Assembly: GCA_020850835.1 (NCBI GenBank)
Contig: JADZDX010000064.1
Coordinates: 1 to 54,882, forward strand
Source: Fimbriimonadaceae bacterium
Lineage (GTDB): Bacteria; Armatimonadota; Fimbriimonadia; Fimbriimonadales; Fimbriimonadaceae
DNA: 54,882 bases
Direction of reading: 5' to 3'
The translations under genes were made by a program, and so were the position numbers. The notes below the pieces were generated by a model. That model was not told the origin of the DNA. It searched no databases and saw only the letters and a list, made by a program, of their open reading frames with translations. This document shows, in pieces, positions 7,561 through 16,408 of this stretch; within the stretch, counting starts at the first letter, position 1, and every line of letters starts with the position of its first letter.

Positions 7561-8655
7561 ATGAACTCGCGAAAGTGCCTCATGGGCATGGCCACTGAGG
7601 AACTCGCCTCGCTGGCAAGCGAGATGGGCGAAGGGGCGTATCGCGGGCGACAGATTGCGAACCGGCTTTACAAGCAAAATGCCCTCGATCTTGAGGACAT
7701 GCCCGAGCTTCCCAAGCATTTTCGGGAGAAGCTGGCCGAGGCGGCAGACATTTGCCCGATCGAGATTGCCGAGCACTTTAAGTCGACCGACCATGTACAA
7801 AAATTGCTCGTGCACAACGGCGATAAGAACCTTTACGAGTGCGTTCTTTTGCCCTACGAAGACCGCGTGAGCTGCTGCTTGAGCACACAAGTTGGCTGTC
7901 CCATGGGTTGCACCTTCTGCGCGACGGGGCTGGGCGGATTCGACCGAAACCTCTCGCACCACGAAATCGTGGCCCAATACCTCTTGCTACAAAGTATCAC
8001 GGATCGGCGTATTAGCCACATTGTTTTTATGGGTATGGGTGAACCGCTCCTGAACCTTGACAATGTTCTCAAGGCCATCAACATTTTCACCAAGGAAATC
8101 GGACTGAGCGCGCGGCATTTGACCATCAGCACGGTCGGCCTGGTGCCGCAAATCAAGAAGTTGGAAGAGCAGAAATTGCCGATCCACCTGGCGCTGAGCC
8201 TGCACTCGCCGCTGGACGAAGTGCGCGATTCGATGATGCCGGTGAACCACAAATGGCCGGTGCACGAGGTGGTGCGCACGATGCGCGAATACCAAGAAGC
8301 GACCGGCCGTAAGGTGACTTTTGAGTACCTCTTGATCAAGGGCGTGAACGATACGCAAGAGCAAGCTAAGGAACTGGCCAAGTTGATCAAGGGCATCCCG
8401 TGCGTCGTGAACCTCATCCCATGGAATTGGGTGGACGTAGGGCAACAGGGCTTCAAGCGTCCTTCGCGAGAGCGCGTAAGGGCGTTCAGGAACGCATTAG
8501 AAAAGCTTGGGGTTAATGTGACGGAGCGGGTAGAGCGGGGCCACGATATTGCGGCGGCATGTGGTCAGTTAGCGGGCCGTCACCAGGGCAAATTCGCCAA
8601 GCGATCAGCTACTGCCGGTGCTCCTGAGAGCATCCGCATGAGCACGACTTCTTGA
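7561..8655 (+). CDS. rlmN: 23S rRNA (adenine(2503)-C(2))-methyltransferase, radical SAM
   Basis: RlmN methylates C2 of A2503 in 23S rRNA and A37 in some tRNAs. The radical-SAM cluster motif is in GCPMGCTFCATG (CxxxCxxC). The two mechanistic cysteines are in CLSTQVGC, just before that cluster, and in HDIAAACGQLAG near the C-terminus. MGMGEPLLN and HLALSLHSP are further family signatures. The 364 residues from ATG 7561 match the family length, and the N-terminus fits the usual helical domain. The upstream promoter supports this start. The gene is convergent with the YqgF-like gene. Confidence 0.95.
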   Translation: MNSRKCLMGMATEELASLASEMGEGAYRGRQIANRLYKQNALDLEDMPELPKHFREKLAEAADICPIEIAEHFKSTDHVQKLLVHNGDKNLYECVLLPYEDRVSCCLSTQVGCPMGCTFCATGLGGFDRNLSHHEIVAQYLLLQSITDRRISHIVFMGMGEPLLNLDNVLKAINIFTKEIGLSARHLTISTVGLVPQIKKLEEQKLPIHLALSLHSPLDEVRDSMMPVNHKWPVHEVVRTMREYQEATGRKVTFEYLLIKGVNDTQEQAKELAKLIKGIPCVVNLIPWNWVDVGQQGFKRPSRERVRAFRNALEKLGVNVTERVERGHDIAAACGQLAGRHQGKFAKRSATAGAPESIRMSTTS

Positions 8656-8697
8656 ACAGTCGGCCAACAATGCGGATCAAAAAGTGAACTACGCGCT

Positions 8698-9117
8698 TCA
8701 CTCCTCACACAGTACCCGTTCGGCAAGGATCAATCCCACGAAATCATCTACGGGTTCAGGAGGAACCTGCATTGAGGCAGGAACGATTCGCCGCCAACCT
8801 CGGCGTTTGTGATATTCCCAGTAGCGTTCGCGTGCCTGTAGAGTGGTATCCGTTTCGTCTACAAGCAACACGCCTAGGCTAGGTGAGTGCGAGTTGATGC
8901 GTTCGACCGTGGCCCGGGATCGTGTTCCGGAGCCAACGATCACCATGCCAAAGGGACGAAGGGCTTTGGCTTCATCAATCTTGGCTTCAAGATCAGCATC
9001 CGGGCAGACAAAGCGCCAGAGCAAGTGGATTTTCCCTTCGGGATCTCGCCTAACGAGCGCCATGCCGTGCTTTGAGCTACCGGGATCTATGGCAAGAACC
9101 GTTTTGTCCATGACCAT
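8698..9117 (-). CDS. RNase H-fold YqgF/RuvC-like protein
   Basis: The 139-residue protein opens with VLAIDPGSSKHGMALV, the first strand and acidic residue of the RuvC/YqgF RNase H-like fold. VIVGSGTRSRATVERI and VDETDTTLQARERYW follow the YqgF pattern of later acidic positions. Relatives act as pre-16S rRNA nucleases or are annotated as putative Holliday junction resolvases. The sequence is divergent, so no symbol is assigned. It is the last gene of the pfkA-lpt operon: its ATG overlaps the DUF3084 stop (TAATG). Confidence 0.72.
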   Translation of the reverse strand: MVMDKTVLAIDPGSSKHGMALVRRDPEGKIHLLWRFVCPDADLEAKIDEAKALRPFGMVIVGSGTRSRATVERINSHSPSLGVLLVDETDTTLQARERYWEYHKRRGWRRIVPASMQVPPEPVDDFVGLILAERVLCEE

Positions 9118-10634
9118 TAGCGTAGGCGGAACTCCAAGAACAGGCGATCAGCGCGCCGAGTTTCGCCAGCCGCGATGGCCTGCACCCTCACATTACGTCC
9201 GTAATCGCGGATTTGTTGCATGAGCGAGATAATCTGGTTGTCATTCACTTCTCCCAGAGGAGCATCGGCGCCGACAACAGGGAGCATCTTGTCGCTGAGA
9301 GCCTTTGGCCCAATGATGTCACGGATGAAATTTCCTATGGCATCCAGAACTCGTTTGTCGTCCATGGAGCCATCAACCCTAGTTTCAGCAATGACTTGGC
9401 CCTTCTGGTAGACAACCGTGTTGGGCTGAATACTGACTTGGTAGTAGATGGGCTCTTGCCCGAAATGATTGTACAGAGCGCTTGCTATCATGACCATTGG
9501 CTCGCCTTGCGAGGAGGTATCGCGAAGGATATTGTTGATCTGCTGCTCGGGCGTGAAGTCACCGTTAAATAGGCTCGCTGCTTCCTGTCCTGCGCCCGGC
9601 TTTGCGCCCCTAGCTTCGGCCCGAATGCGGGCGGTGCGCATTAGCGAACTCAATCCTAGCTGCGCCTGTGCTCGGGAGGAATTTGCCTCGATGATCCAGC
9701 GGGCTAACTCCTGCCCCCGAGCGATGGTCATGGGTTGAGTTCTCGGCACGTTAACGCCCTGCTTGATCAACCCTTCGAGAAGGCTCTCTAGGTTGCGCTT
9801 TTCGGTCTGAAGCCCGTCCAAGTCGGCCATAACCTTGGCTAGTTCTGCATTGCGCTCCGCAAGGTCCCTTCTGAACTGTTCGTCCACGTCAGCGGCCACC
9901 TTTTGCAGGGTCTGAATCTGGGCCTTCAGATCGGCTCCTTCCTTTTCTAATGCTTGATTTTCTTGCTCAATAGCGAGGTTTCTCTGCTGAATTTCGCGCA
10001 AGCGGTTGGCGGCATAGCTGGCCTGCGCCTGATTGGTCTTCGCCGAGTTTTGTGCCGCGGTGGCTTCCTTACGTAGGGACCCCAGTTGCGCGATATTGCG
10101 AGTGACCTCTGCCATCAGGTTGCGAACCCGCCCCGATAGCGACTGAGTTCGCTTGGACAGCGAGGCCAATTGGGCGGTTCGACTTGTGAGCTGGCTCTGT
10201 GCTTTGGAGAGAAGACTTCGTGTTGAACCAAGTTTGATGGTTGTCTCGCTGTTCGTCTTTCGGAGTGTTTCACCCTCTCGAACCAGAGTACGCTGGGCCT
10301 TCTCGAGGTCATCAACCTCAACGGCCCGTCGGTCTAAGTTCTTTTGGCTAACTCGGAGTCGCCCCTCGACTCTCTGCAATTCGTCCTTGATTGCCTGCGT
10401 ACGAAACAGCATTTCGCGCACATCCGAAAAGAGGAGGGACATCAGGGCGATGGTCGCAATCGGGATGAGCGCTCCCGCGCTCGCGGTGATGAGCGCTGCC
10501 GTATGCTTCGGCCGCATGTGGCCTAGGGTCAGGCGCTTCTTACCGAGGCTCCTCCCCAATGAATCCGCAAAGAACGCGATCGCCCCACCCATAAGGCAGA
10601 GAACCAAAATCAGGGTTACCGAACTCGTTTGCAT
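9117..10634 (-). CDS. DUF3084 membrane protein with long coiled coil
   Basis: This 505-residue protein has two N-terminal membrane segments (about 5-23 and 47-72). A coiled coil follows from roughly 85 to 290, rich in Glu/Gln/Lys/Leu (for example EQENQALEKEGADLKAQIQT). The globular C-terminal domain matches the DUF3084 family known from cyanobacteria and Deinococcus; its role is unknown. TITIARGQELARW-like and VGADAPLGEVNDNQIIS segments are typical of that domain. It begins directly after the lptF/G-like stop with no gap, so co-translation with LPS export genes is likely. This suggests an envelope role, possibly as a scaffold. Confidence 0.82.
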   Translation of the reverse strand: MQTSSVTLILVLCLMGGAIAFFADSLGRSLGKKRLTLGHMRPKHTAALITASAGALIPIATIALMSLLFSDVREMLFRTQAIKDELQRVEGRLRVSQKNLDRRAVEVDDLEKAQRTLVREGETLRKTNSETTIKLGSTRSLLSKAQSQLTSRTAQLASLSKRTQSLSGRVRNLMAEVTRNIAQLGSLRKEATAAQNSAKTNQAQASYAANRLREIQQRNLAIEQENQALEKEGADLKAQIQTLQKVAADVDEQFRRDLAERNAELAKVMADLDGLQTEKRNLESLLEGLIKQGVNVPRTQPMTIARGQELARWIIEANSSRAQAQLGLSSLMRTARIRAEARGAKPGAGQEAASLFNGDFTPEQQINNILRDTSSQGEPMVMIASALYNHFGQEPIYYQVSIQPNTVVYQKGQVIAETRVDGSMDDKRVLDAIGNFIRDIIGPKALSDKMLPVVGADAPLGEVNDNQIISLMQQIRDYGRNVRVQAIAAGETRRADRLFLEFRLR

Positions 10635-11768
10635 CTAGCGATTCTTATAGTGAATGGCGACCATCGCGCCGATGACGCCCAATACGACGGGGAAGAAACT
10701 CGCGAACCACGCGGGAAACGCTCCTCCCTGACCCGTAATAAACAAGACGTTGCTCAACATGAAATAAGCGAAAATGATGAGAACAGCAAAAAGAAAGCCC
10801 GTTGCCCCTCCGGACCTCTGGTTCCGGATACCCAAAGGCGCACCCAACAAGGCATAGACGACGGCGGCGAGGGGGATGGCAATTTTGTCCCAATAGCCCT
10901 TCTGGAGATTGTAAACCTGCTTCGGTAAGACACTGGGATTAGCTTGCGCATCCTCTATCGCCTTTTCGATCTGGCTCATGCTCAGCGAGGTCATGTCCTT
11001 TGCGTTTTGCGCGATGATATCCTCGGGCGAAAACTTTGGCTTCGCAATCTGCTGGGGCCATGCTCCGTCGCGAATCTCTGCGTAGTACATGCCGTCGCTG
11101 CTCACCAAATGGGCTGCCCCCCGGATTCGCCATTCCTGATTATCTTGATACTCCAGTTCTTTGGCAAAGAGCACAAAGGCAGGTTGTTGGTTCTTATCGT
11201 AGGCTGTTACCTGAGCATCGCGAAGGAGCCGGGTGCCAAAGTCAAAGTAGACCGCTGTCACAAAACTGGTGATTCGGTTGCGAGTCTTACCGTTGACTTT
11301 GTCTTTGGTTGTCACCGCATAGCTGGCAGGACGAGCGGATGCACCGTCCAATTGAGCCATGATTTCTTCTTTGAGGATTGTGGCTTTGATCGCCGCCGCC
11401 GGGACGACGAACTGCCCAAAGAGAAACGAGATGAGCGCCACCGTGACCCCGAACCCCGCGACCGGAATCATGATGCGACCGAGACTGGCTCCAGCCGCCC
11501 GGATCGCCGTGATTTCGCTCTCGCCGCTCATCTTTCCAAAGCCAAGGAGGGCCGAAAGCAGCATTGCCATGGGAAAGGTCTGGACCAGCATCCCCGGAAG
11601 CACAAGGGCCACCATCGAGAGCACCGTCCAGATGCTGATGCCGCTGGCCACATAGTTTGTAAACTGGAGGAGGAATGTCGCCGCCAAGAGCAAGACCGTA
11701 AAAACGGCCACCCCGAACACAAACGGCCCAAACATTTCCGCAACGATAAAGCGGTCGAGTCGCTTCAT
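10635..11768 (-). CDS. LPS export ABC transporter permease, LptF/LptG (YjgP/YjgQ) family
   Basis: LptF and LptG form the inner-membrane channel that extracts LPS from the membrane. The 377-residue protein has six predicted membrane helices, three at the N-terminus (about 10-35, 45-80, 100-125) and three at the C-terminus (about 290-375). A periplasmic jellyroll-like domain lies between them. The N-terminal RLDRFIVAEMFGPFVFG is typical. Only one permease gene is present here, so its partner must lie elsewhere or it may act as a homodimer. Its start overlaps the lptB stop by four bases. Confidence 0.9.
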   Translation of the reverse strand: MKRLDRFIVAEMFGPFVFGVAVFTVLLLAATFLLQFTNYVASGISIWTVLSMVALVLPGMLVQTFPMAMLLSALLGFGKMSGESEITAIRAAGASLGRIMIPVAGFGVTVALISFLFGQFVVPAAAIKATILKEEIMAQLDGASARPASYAVTTKDKVNGKTRNRITSFVTAVYFDFGTRLLRDAQVTAYDKNQQPAFVLFAKELEYQDNQEWRIRGAAHLVSSDGMYYAEIRDGAWPQQIAKPKFSPEDIIAQNAKDMTSLSMSQIEKAIEDAQANPSVLPKQVYNLQKGYWDKIAIPLAAVVYALLGAPLGIRNQRSGGATGFLFAVLIIFAYFMLSNVLFITGQGGAFPAWFASFFPVVLGVIGAMVAIHYKNR

Positions 11769-12517
11769 GCGCCCCCGAGAAAACCAGTGTCATCCACGCC
11801 TCTATCGAACTGCTCTCCAAGATAGTGCTTACGTACCATCTCGTTCTGGGTGATTTCGTCGGCCGTCCCGCTGGCAAAAATCTTGCCGTCAATCAGAATA
11901 TTGTTGCGGTCCGTGATCTTCAGGGTGGCGGCTACGTTGTGATCGGTAATCAGCACGCCGATATTTCTCAACTTGAGCTTGTAAATCAGCCCTTGAATTT
12001 CTTCGATCGTCACCGGGTCAATTCCAGTGAAGGGTTCATCCAGCAGGATGAACTTTGGATCAGTACTGAGGGAGCGGGCGATCTCTACCCGCCGGCGCTC
12101 GCCACCGCTGAGGACGCCGGACGTTCGATCCAAGATATGCTGGATGTGGAGCTCTTCAGCGAGTTCATCGGTCTTTTTCTGAATCGCTTTGCGGGACGCT
12201 CCATTGATCTCCATGACGAGGCGGATATTGTCGCGCACCGTGAGCCTTCTAAACACGCTTGTTTCCTGAGGAAGATAGCCCACCCCCGCCCGAGCCCGCC
12301 GGAACATCGGCATATTGGTCACGGTCAGGTCATCGAACCGGACATGCCCGCTATTGGGCTTGATCAAGCCAATAATCATATAGAAGGTTGTCGTCTTCCC
12401 GGCCCCGTTGGGCCCAAGCAACCCGACGACTTCGCCTTGGTTCACCTCAAAGGTGACGCCGTCCACGACGTTGCGCCCCTTGTAGGCTTTGACTAGGCCC
12501 TCGGCAAGAATTTTCAT
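11765..12517 (-). CDS. lptB: LPS export ABC transporter ATP-binding protein
   Basis: LptB powers LPS extraction and transport along the Lpt bridge. It has Walker A GPNGAGKTTTF, the Q-loop LPQETSVF, signature LSGGERRRVEIARSL and Walker B FILLDEPFTGID. A late switch histidine lies in LITDHNVAATL. At 250 residues it is full length. It lies between the lptC-like and permease genes with four-base overlaps on both sides, which supports assignment to LptB over a branched-chain amino acid ATPase. Confidence 0.93.
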   Translation of the reverse strand: MKILAEGLVKAYKGRNVVDGVTFEVNQGEVVGLLGPNGAGKTTTFYMIIGLIKPNSGHVRFDDLTVTNMPMFRRARAGVGYLPQETSVFRRLTVRDNIRLVMEINGASRKAIQKKTDELAEELHIQHILDRTSGVLSGGERRRVEIARSLSTDPKFILLDEPFTGIDPVTIEEIQGLIYKLKLRNIGVLITDHNVAATLKITDRNNILIDGKIFASGTADEITQNEMVRKHYLGEQFDRGVDDTGFLGGA

Positions 12518-13851
12518 GGTTGACGGCCGGACGCTTGCCCCGGGTTACCTTCGGCGTAAACTTCTTTAACGAATCCCTGGGCATCGAGGATCACGCGGAA
12601 TTTATCGCCTTCCATTCGGCCCACAAGGTCGGGCCCCTTGCCGGTTACCAACACTCCGCCGGTCAGTTCAATTTCCTGAGCGCTGGAATTGAAGGTGAGG
12701 CGGCGCCCGGTAGCGGTGAGGTCGGTTGTTTCCAAAGCCCCCTGTTTATTCCTCCGCTTGTTGATCAGTCTCAAGGTCACCGGGCCCATGATTTCTGCAG
12801 CTTCAATGGGTTGCGAAGCACCGATCGCAAGCTTAAAGGTCCCGGCCGTGCCAGTCATTTGCATCCACTGATCTCCATTGGCGAGGGCGCTCGTCAGGAT
12901 GACCGGACCCCTAAGCGCAAGACTACCGGTCTTTTCATCTCCCGAGAAGTCGGCTTGATCACTGGTGAGTACTGAGTTCCGGACTAGACCCTTTTCAGTT
13001 CGTTTCATTTCGGTCCGGACCTCTCCAGCAAGATTGGCTTTGCTGAGGATGGACTTGCCGCCCACACCTTGTTTGAGGTCGCCTTCAATCGTCCTCGCCT
13101 TCATGTTCAGGCCCTGGCTCCTCCAAGTCCCCACGGCTGGCGTTCCTGTGACAATAAAGTGGGTGGTCGCTTCGTTGACCTTGGTTGCTCGCCACGTCGA
13201 AAAAGTAAGCCGCATATTGCCCGTCTCATCCGAAAAAGTCCCCTGCGATATGGCAAGAGTGGCGAGCAGTGGAGCAATGAGCGCTTTCATCTTTGGATCG
13301 TTTCTGTAGCTTTGTGGAGTCCCGAGATCGTTTAAGTCTGGTGCGGCCCAGATAGTATCTAACTTACTCGTATTGAAGCGCTCGCCCCGAAGGGCAACGT
13401 TTCCTTTGAGTTGTATCATTTTGATCTCTGGAAGCCATTCCAGTCTATCACCCAAAATTCGGTTCAACTGAGGCTTGTCACTGAGGACCACGTCTCCTTG
13501 TAAACGCAATGCCTGCGTCTTTTGTTCGGCAAACCCCTGCTTGGACCTAAACCTGGCCGCCGCTTTTCCTTTGTCGTAGACATCGCCAGTCACGCCTTGC
13601 ATCTGAGCCGTTATAGCGCCGTTGGGATCAACATTTACTTGTGCGGTTACGGCATTGGCCTTCCAGACTTCTAAGCGTTCCTTGTCGCGACTCAGGACAC
13701 TAATCCCGCCCGCACCGATGCGTTGGGCCGGTTCATCATTGCCCTTGGAGCTCGCTGCCTTCTTGGGTTCGTCCTTTGAGGATGAGCAACCGGCCACAAC
13801 GATGGCAAGAGCAAGCAGGCCGACAATTATCTCGAAGGAGGAACGCTTCAC
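12514..13851 (-). CDS. LptC/LptA (OstA-like) lipoprotein of LPS transport
   Basis: The start is taken as GTG 13851, six bases after the upstream stop at 13857; an ATG at 13893 would overlap that gene by 37 bases. The N-terminus is a lipoprotein signal with lipobox VAGC. The remaining 420 residues are beta-rich with recurrent OstA-like strands (KGNVALRGERFN, EIELTGGVLVTGKGP, VTLRLIN). The family unit is about 100-190 residues, so this is a double- or triple-length protein that could combine LptC and LptA roles. Its place between an unknown gene and lptB supports LPS transport. Confidence 0.8.
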   Translation of the reverse strand: MKRSSFEIIVGLLALAIVVAGCSSSKDEPKKAASSKGNDEPAQRIGAGGISVLSRDKERLEVWKANAVTAQVNVDPNGAITAQMQGVTGDVYDKGKAAARFRSKQGFAEQKTQALRLQGDVVLSDKPQLNRILGDRLEWLPEIKMIQLKGNVALRGERFNTSKLDTIWAAPDLNDLGTPQSYRNDPKMKALIAPLLATLAISQGTFSDETGNMRLTFSTWRATKVNEATTHFIVTGTPAVGTWRSQGLNMKARTIEGDLKQGVGGKSILSKANLAGEVRTEMKRTEKGLVRNSVLTSDQADFSGDEKTGSLALRGPVILTSALANGDQWMQMTGTAGTFKLAIGASQPIEAAEIMGPVTLRLINKRRNKQGALETTDLTATGRRLTFNSSAQEIELTGGVLVTGKGPDLVGRMEGDKFRVILDAQGFVKEVYAEGNPGQASGRQP

Positions 13852-13856
13852 GGGTT

Positions 13857-14336
13857 CTATCCGCGTTCTCCTATTGCCAAAATACCAACCCATTGGTCAT
13901 CCATTATCACAACTCCGGCATCAAAGGTTGAATCGGATAACGGTGACCAAGCAGTGACTCCCTCATCATCATAGGATAGGACGTTCGTGAAGTACTGGCG
14001 CGGCATTTGGAAGGTGTCGAAAAGGTGTTCGGCGATCGCCCTCGCCTCAATCCCCTCCATCATCCAATAGTCCGTGATGAGAGATTTGCCCAAGACACGA
14101 ACAACAAGTCCCTCAGCTCCATAGGAGTCCAGGGAGGACCACTTGTCACCAAGTTGAGCGAGGCCAAGTTCCTCGCAGAGGAGATCCGCCTCTACTTCAG
14201 GATCATCTAATGACTCGCGTCGGCGAAGGCGACACCAAATGGTTTGGCCTCGCTCTCCGTTTTGAAGGCTCTCCGCGACCTTCTCCCATTGCCGAAATTT
14301 AAGGGCAAATCGCTTATCACTAGAGGGATCGGTCAT
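13857..14336 (-). CDS. Unknown 159-residue protein in the pfkA-lpt operon
   Basis: No family is recognised. It has no signal peptide or membrane segment and is likely cytoplasmic. The N-terminal half is charged and helical (RFALKFRQWEKVAESLQNG). The rest alternates strand and helix, with Trp-rich segments TDYWMMEGIEARAIAEHL and VTAWSPLSDSTFDAGVVIM. It starts 15 bases after the fruK-like stop and ends six bases before the proposed lptC-like start, so it is co-transcribed. It links the sugar kinases and the lpt genes in position only. Confidence 0.7.
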   Translation of the reverse strand: MTDPSSDKRFALKFRQWEKVAESLQNGERGQTIWCRLRRRESLDDPEVEADLLCEELGLAQLGDKWSSLDSYGAEGLVVRVLGKSLITDYWMMEGIEARAIAEHLFDTFQMPRQYFTNVLSYDDEGVTAWSPLSDSTFDAGVVIMDDQWVGILAIGERG

Positions 14337-14351
14337 CGCAGATCCCCCATT

Positions 14352-15272
14352 TTAGCCGACCCGCTTCACCCGGGCTCGATCAAAGAGGAGTTCGATCACC
14401 GACAAAGGACCGATTCCTGTGCCGTCCGTTGTTGCGGTCGCCGCGCCCGCTGCCAGCCCCCATTGAAAGGCAGTCGGAACTGGATCGCCGCCCTCAAGAC
14501 GGGCCAGAAATGCACCGAGCATTGAATCTCCGCTTCCGACTGTGCTGACCGCGATGACCTGAGGCGAGTCCCCATGGTAGACGCCCTCCGAAGAGGCTAG
14601 GACGGCTCCTTGGGCGCCAAGACTGATGATGACCATCTCGGCTCCCGCTAGTTCACGCAGACTTTGTGCCGCTTCTACCGGGTCTTGAATCGCCTGACCC
14701 AAGAGCCGTTCCGCCTCCTTCAAGTTTGGCTTCAACAGGGTTGGGCGCGACTTGGCGGCTAAAGCTAGGGCATCGCCATCGGCATCCACCAACACCCGTT
14801 TATCCTTGCACATGGCAACAAGCTCTTGATAAACGGTCAAATCCAGTCCTGGGGGTATTGATCCGCATAGGCACACCCAGTCAGCTTGCGGTAAGACTTC
14901 TTGAAACAAAGAGCAGAAAGTTGCCCACTCCTGGGCTGAGACAAGGGGCCCGAGGGCATTGAGAGTGGTCGGTGGATGGCCGTCGTCGGTCTCAATATTG
15001 AAGTTTGTGCGCGTTGGTTCCGCCGTGGGCACAAACTGGTGGGGAACCCCATCCCGGTCAAGAAGCCCCCTCAGGAAGTCTCCGGTGGGACCTCCAGCAA
15101 AACCAGTAGCAAGGGTGTTCCCGCCGAACGCATGAGCAACTCGGCTGAGATTGACCCCTTTTCCCCCGGCGTCAATTTGGACCTTCTGCACTCGGTTCGT
15201 GTCGCCCAACTTGAGGCTATCCAAAAACAAGGCTTGATCAATACTGGTGTTGAGGGTGACAGTGAGGATCAC
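14352..15272 (-). CDS. 1-phosphofructokinase-family (PfkB) hexose kinase
   Basis: This is a PfkB-family kinase of the 1-phosphofructokinase/tagatose-6-phosphate kinase branch. The opening MILTVTLNTSIDQALFLD and DAGGKGVNLSRVAHAFGG are diagnostic. The catalytic Asp and anion hole are in VSTVGSGDSMLGAF. The branch acts on fructose 1-phosphate, tagatose 6-phosphate or fructose 6-phosphate; the sequence alone does not decide. The start is GTG, overlapping the pfkA stop by four bases. No PTS genes are nearby, so a second fructose-6-phosphate kinase is possible. Confidence 0.88.
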   Translation of the reverse strand: MILTVTLNTSIDQALFLDSLKLGDTNRVQKVQIDAGGKGVNLSRVAHAFGGNTLATGFAGGPTGDFLRGLLDRDGVPHQFVPTAEPTRTNFNIETDDGHPPTTLNALGPLVSAQEWATFCSLFQEVLPQADWVCLCGSIPPGLDLTVYQELVAMCKDKRVLVDADGDALALAAKSRPTLLKPNLKEAERLLGQAIQDPVEAAQSLRELAGAEMVIISLGAQGAVLASSEGVYHGDSPQVIAVSTVGSGDSMLGAFLARLEGGDPVPTAFQWGLAAGAATATTDGTGIGPLSVIELLFDRARVKRVG

Positions 15273-16234
15273 CGGGCCATGACCTCAACCAGCAACAACT
15301 TTTCGGGGTCAATCTGGCGCTCAGTACTAAGGACATAGCTGAGCGGGTGGCTGACCAACTTGGTGCCGTCCACCCCAACCATCTCACCCCGGTGCCCGCT
15401 GATGAGGCGGTTGGCAGCATGGGCACCTAGTTGTAGGGCGAGAACCCGATCAAACGCCGTTGGGCTACCACCGCGCTGCATATGTCCAAGTACGAGATAG
15501 CGCGCCTCGTATCCCGCATGTTTCTCGATAAAGTCTCGAACGTCTACGGCCCGCAAGGCTCCTTCCGCCACAACGATCAGGCTGGATCGCTTGCCCTTTT
15601 CGTGCATCTTCCGCAGATCGTCGCAAATTTCAAGGAGGGAGAATGGGATCTCGGGAATGATGACGGCTTCGGCTCCGCCCGCCAAGCCCGCCTCAAGAGC
15701 AATAAATCCATTGTGGCGCCCCATCACCTCCACTACAAAGACTCGCTCGTGTGAGTAAGCCGTATCGCGGACACGGTCGATCGCATCCAACGCCCCGTTG
15801 ACGGCGGTATCAAAGCCAATGGAAAAGTCGGTACCGTTGATGTCATTGTCAATGGAACCCGGCACTCCCATAACTGGGTAGTCAAAATCCTCATGGAGAA
15901 ATTTTGCACCTGTGAGCGAACCGTCTCCCCCGATTACGACCAATCCCTCAACGCCATTTGCACGGAGATTTTCGACGGCCTTAGCCCGACCCTCATGAGT
16001 TCGGAATTCCTTGCTGCGTGCCGTCCGCAATATCGTGCCGCCTTGCGCGATAATGCCCCCTACGGTCCGGCTTTCGAACTCGAGGATCTCATTGTTCATG
16101 ATCCCCTCGTAGCCATGGTAGAAACCAACCACTTCGGTTCCTTGACCAATGGCCGCTCTCGCGGCTCCGCGAATCGCCGCATTCATCCCCGGGGCATCCC
16201 CTCCGCTCGTGATGATTCCGATTCGCTTCATCAT
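15269..16234 (-). CDS. pfkA: ATP-dependent 6-phosphofructokinase
   Basis: PfkA phosphorylates fructose 6-phosphate to the 1,6-bisphosphate in glycolysis. TSGGDAPGMNAAIR, VVIGGDGSLTGAKFL, the catalytic loop GSIDNDINGTDFSIGFDTA and MGRHNGFIALEAGLAGGAE are present. The GGDGS form fits ATP rather than pyrophosphate as donor. The 321-residue length matches bacterial PfkA. It is the first gene of the eight-gene operon running down to 8698. CATAAT lies five bases upstream of the ATG and no Shine-Dalgarno is seen, so the mRNA may be leaderless. Confidence 0.96.
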   Translation of the reverse strand: MMKRIGIITSGGDAPGMNAAIRGAARAAIGQGTEVVGFYHGYEGIMNNEILEFESRTVGGIIAQGGTILRTARSKEFRTHEGRAKAVENLRANGVEGLVVIGGDGSLTGAKFLHEDFDYPVMGVPGSIDNDINGTDFSIGFDTAVNGALDAIDRVRDTAYSHERVFVVEVMGRHNGFIALEAGLAGGAEAVIIPEIPFSLLEICDDLRKMHEKGKRSSLIVVAEGALRAVDVRDFIEKHAGYEARYLVLGHMQRGGSPTAFDRVLALQLGAHAANRLISGHRGEMVGVDGTKLVSHPLSYVLSTERQIDPEKLLLVEVMAR

Positions 16235-16239
16235 TTTTT

Positions 16240-16245
16240 ATTATG
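16240..16245 (-). promoter_or_regulatory. -10 element of the pfkA-lpt operon
   Basis: CATAAT on the minus strand ends five bases before ATG 16234. No good -35 hexamer is visible at 16-18 bases. The A-rich gap and lack of Shine-Dalgarno fit a start of transcription on or next to the ATG. Confidence 0.4.
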
Positions 16246-16408
16246 GAGCGTGAGCCGACCCGGTGGAGATCACTCTGGGATTCCATCCGTCCGATTAGGG
16301 AGAGGGTAAACCATCGACTCATTTGAAGCCATAAGCCGTATTGAAGCGGCATCGCTAGCCCGTATCGCCCCAGCGGTTCGGCAAGCAATCGCAGATAGTC
16401 CGGATCCG

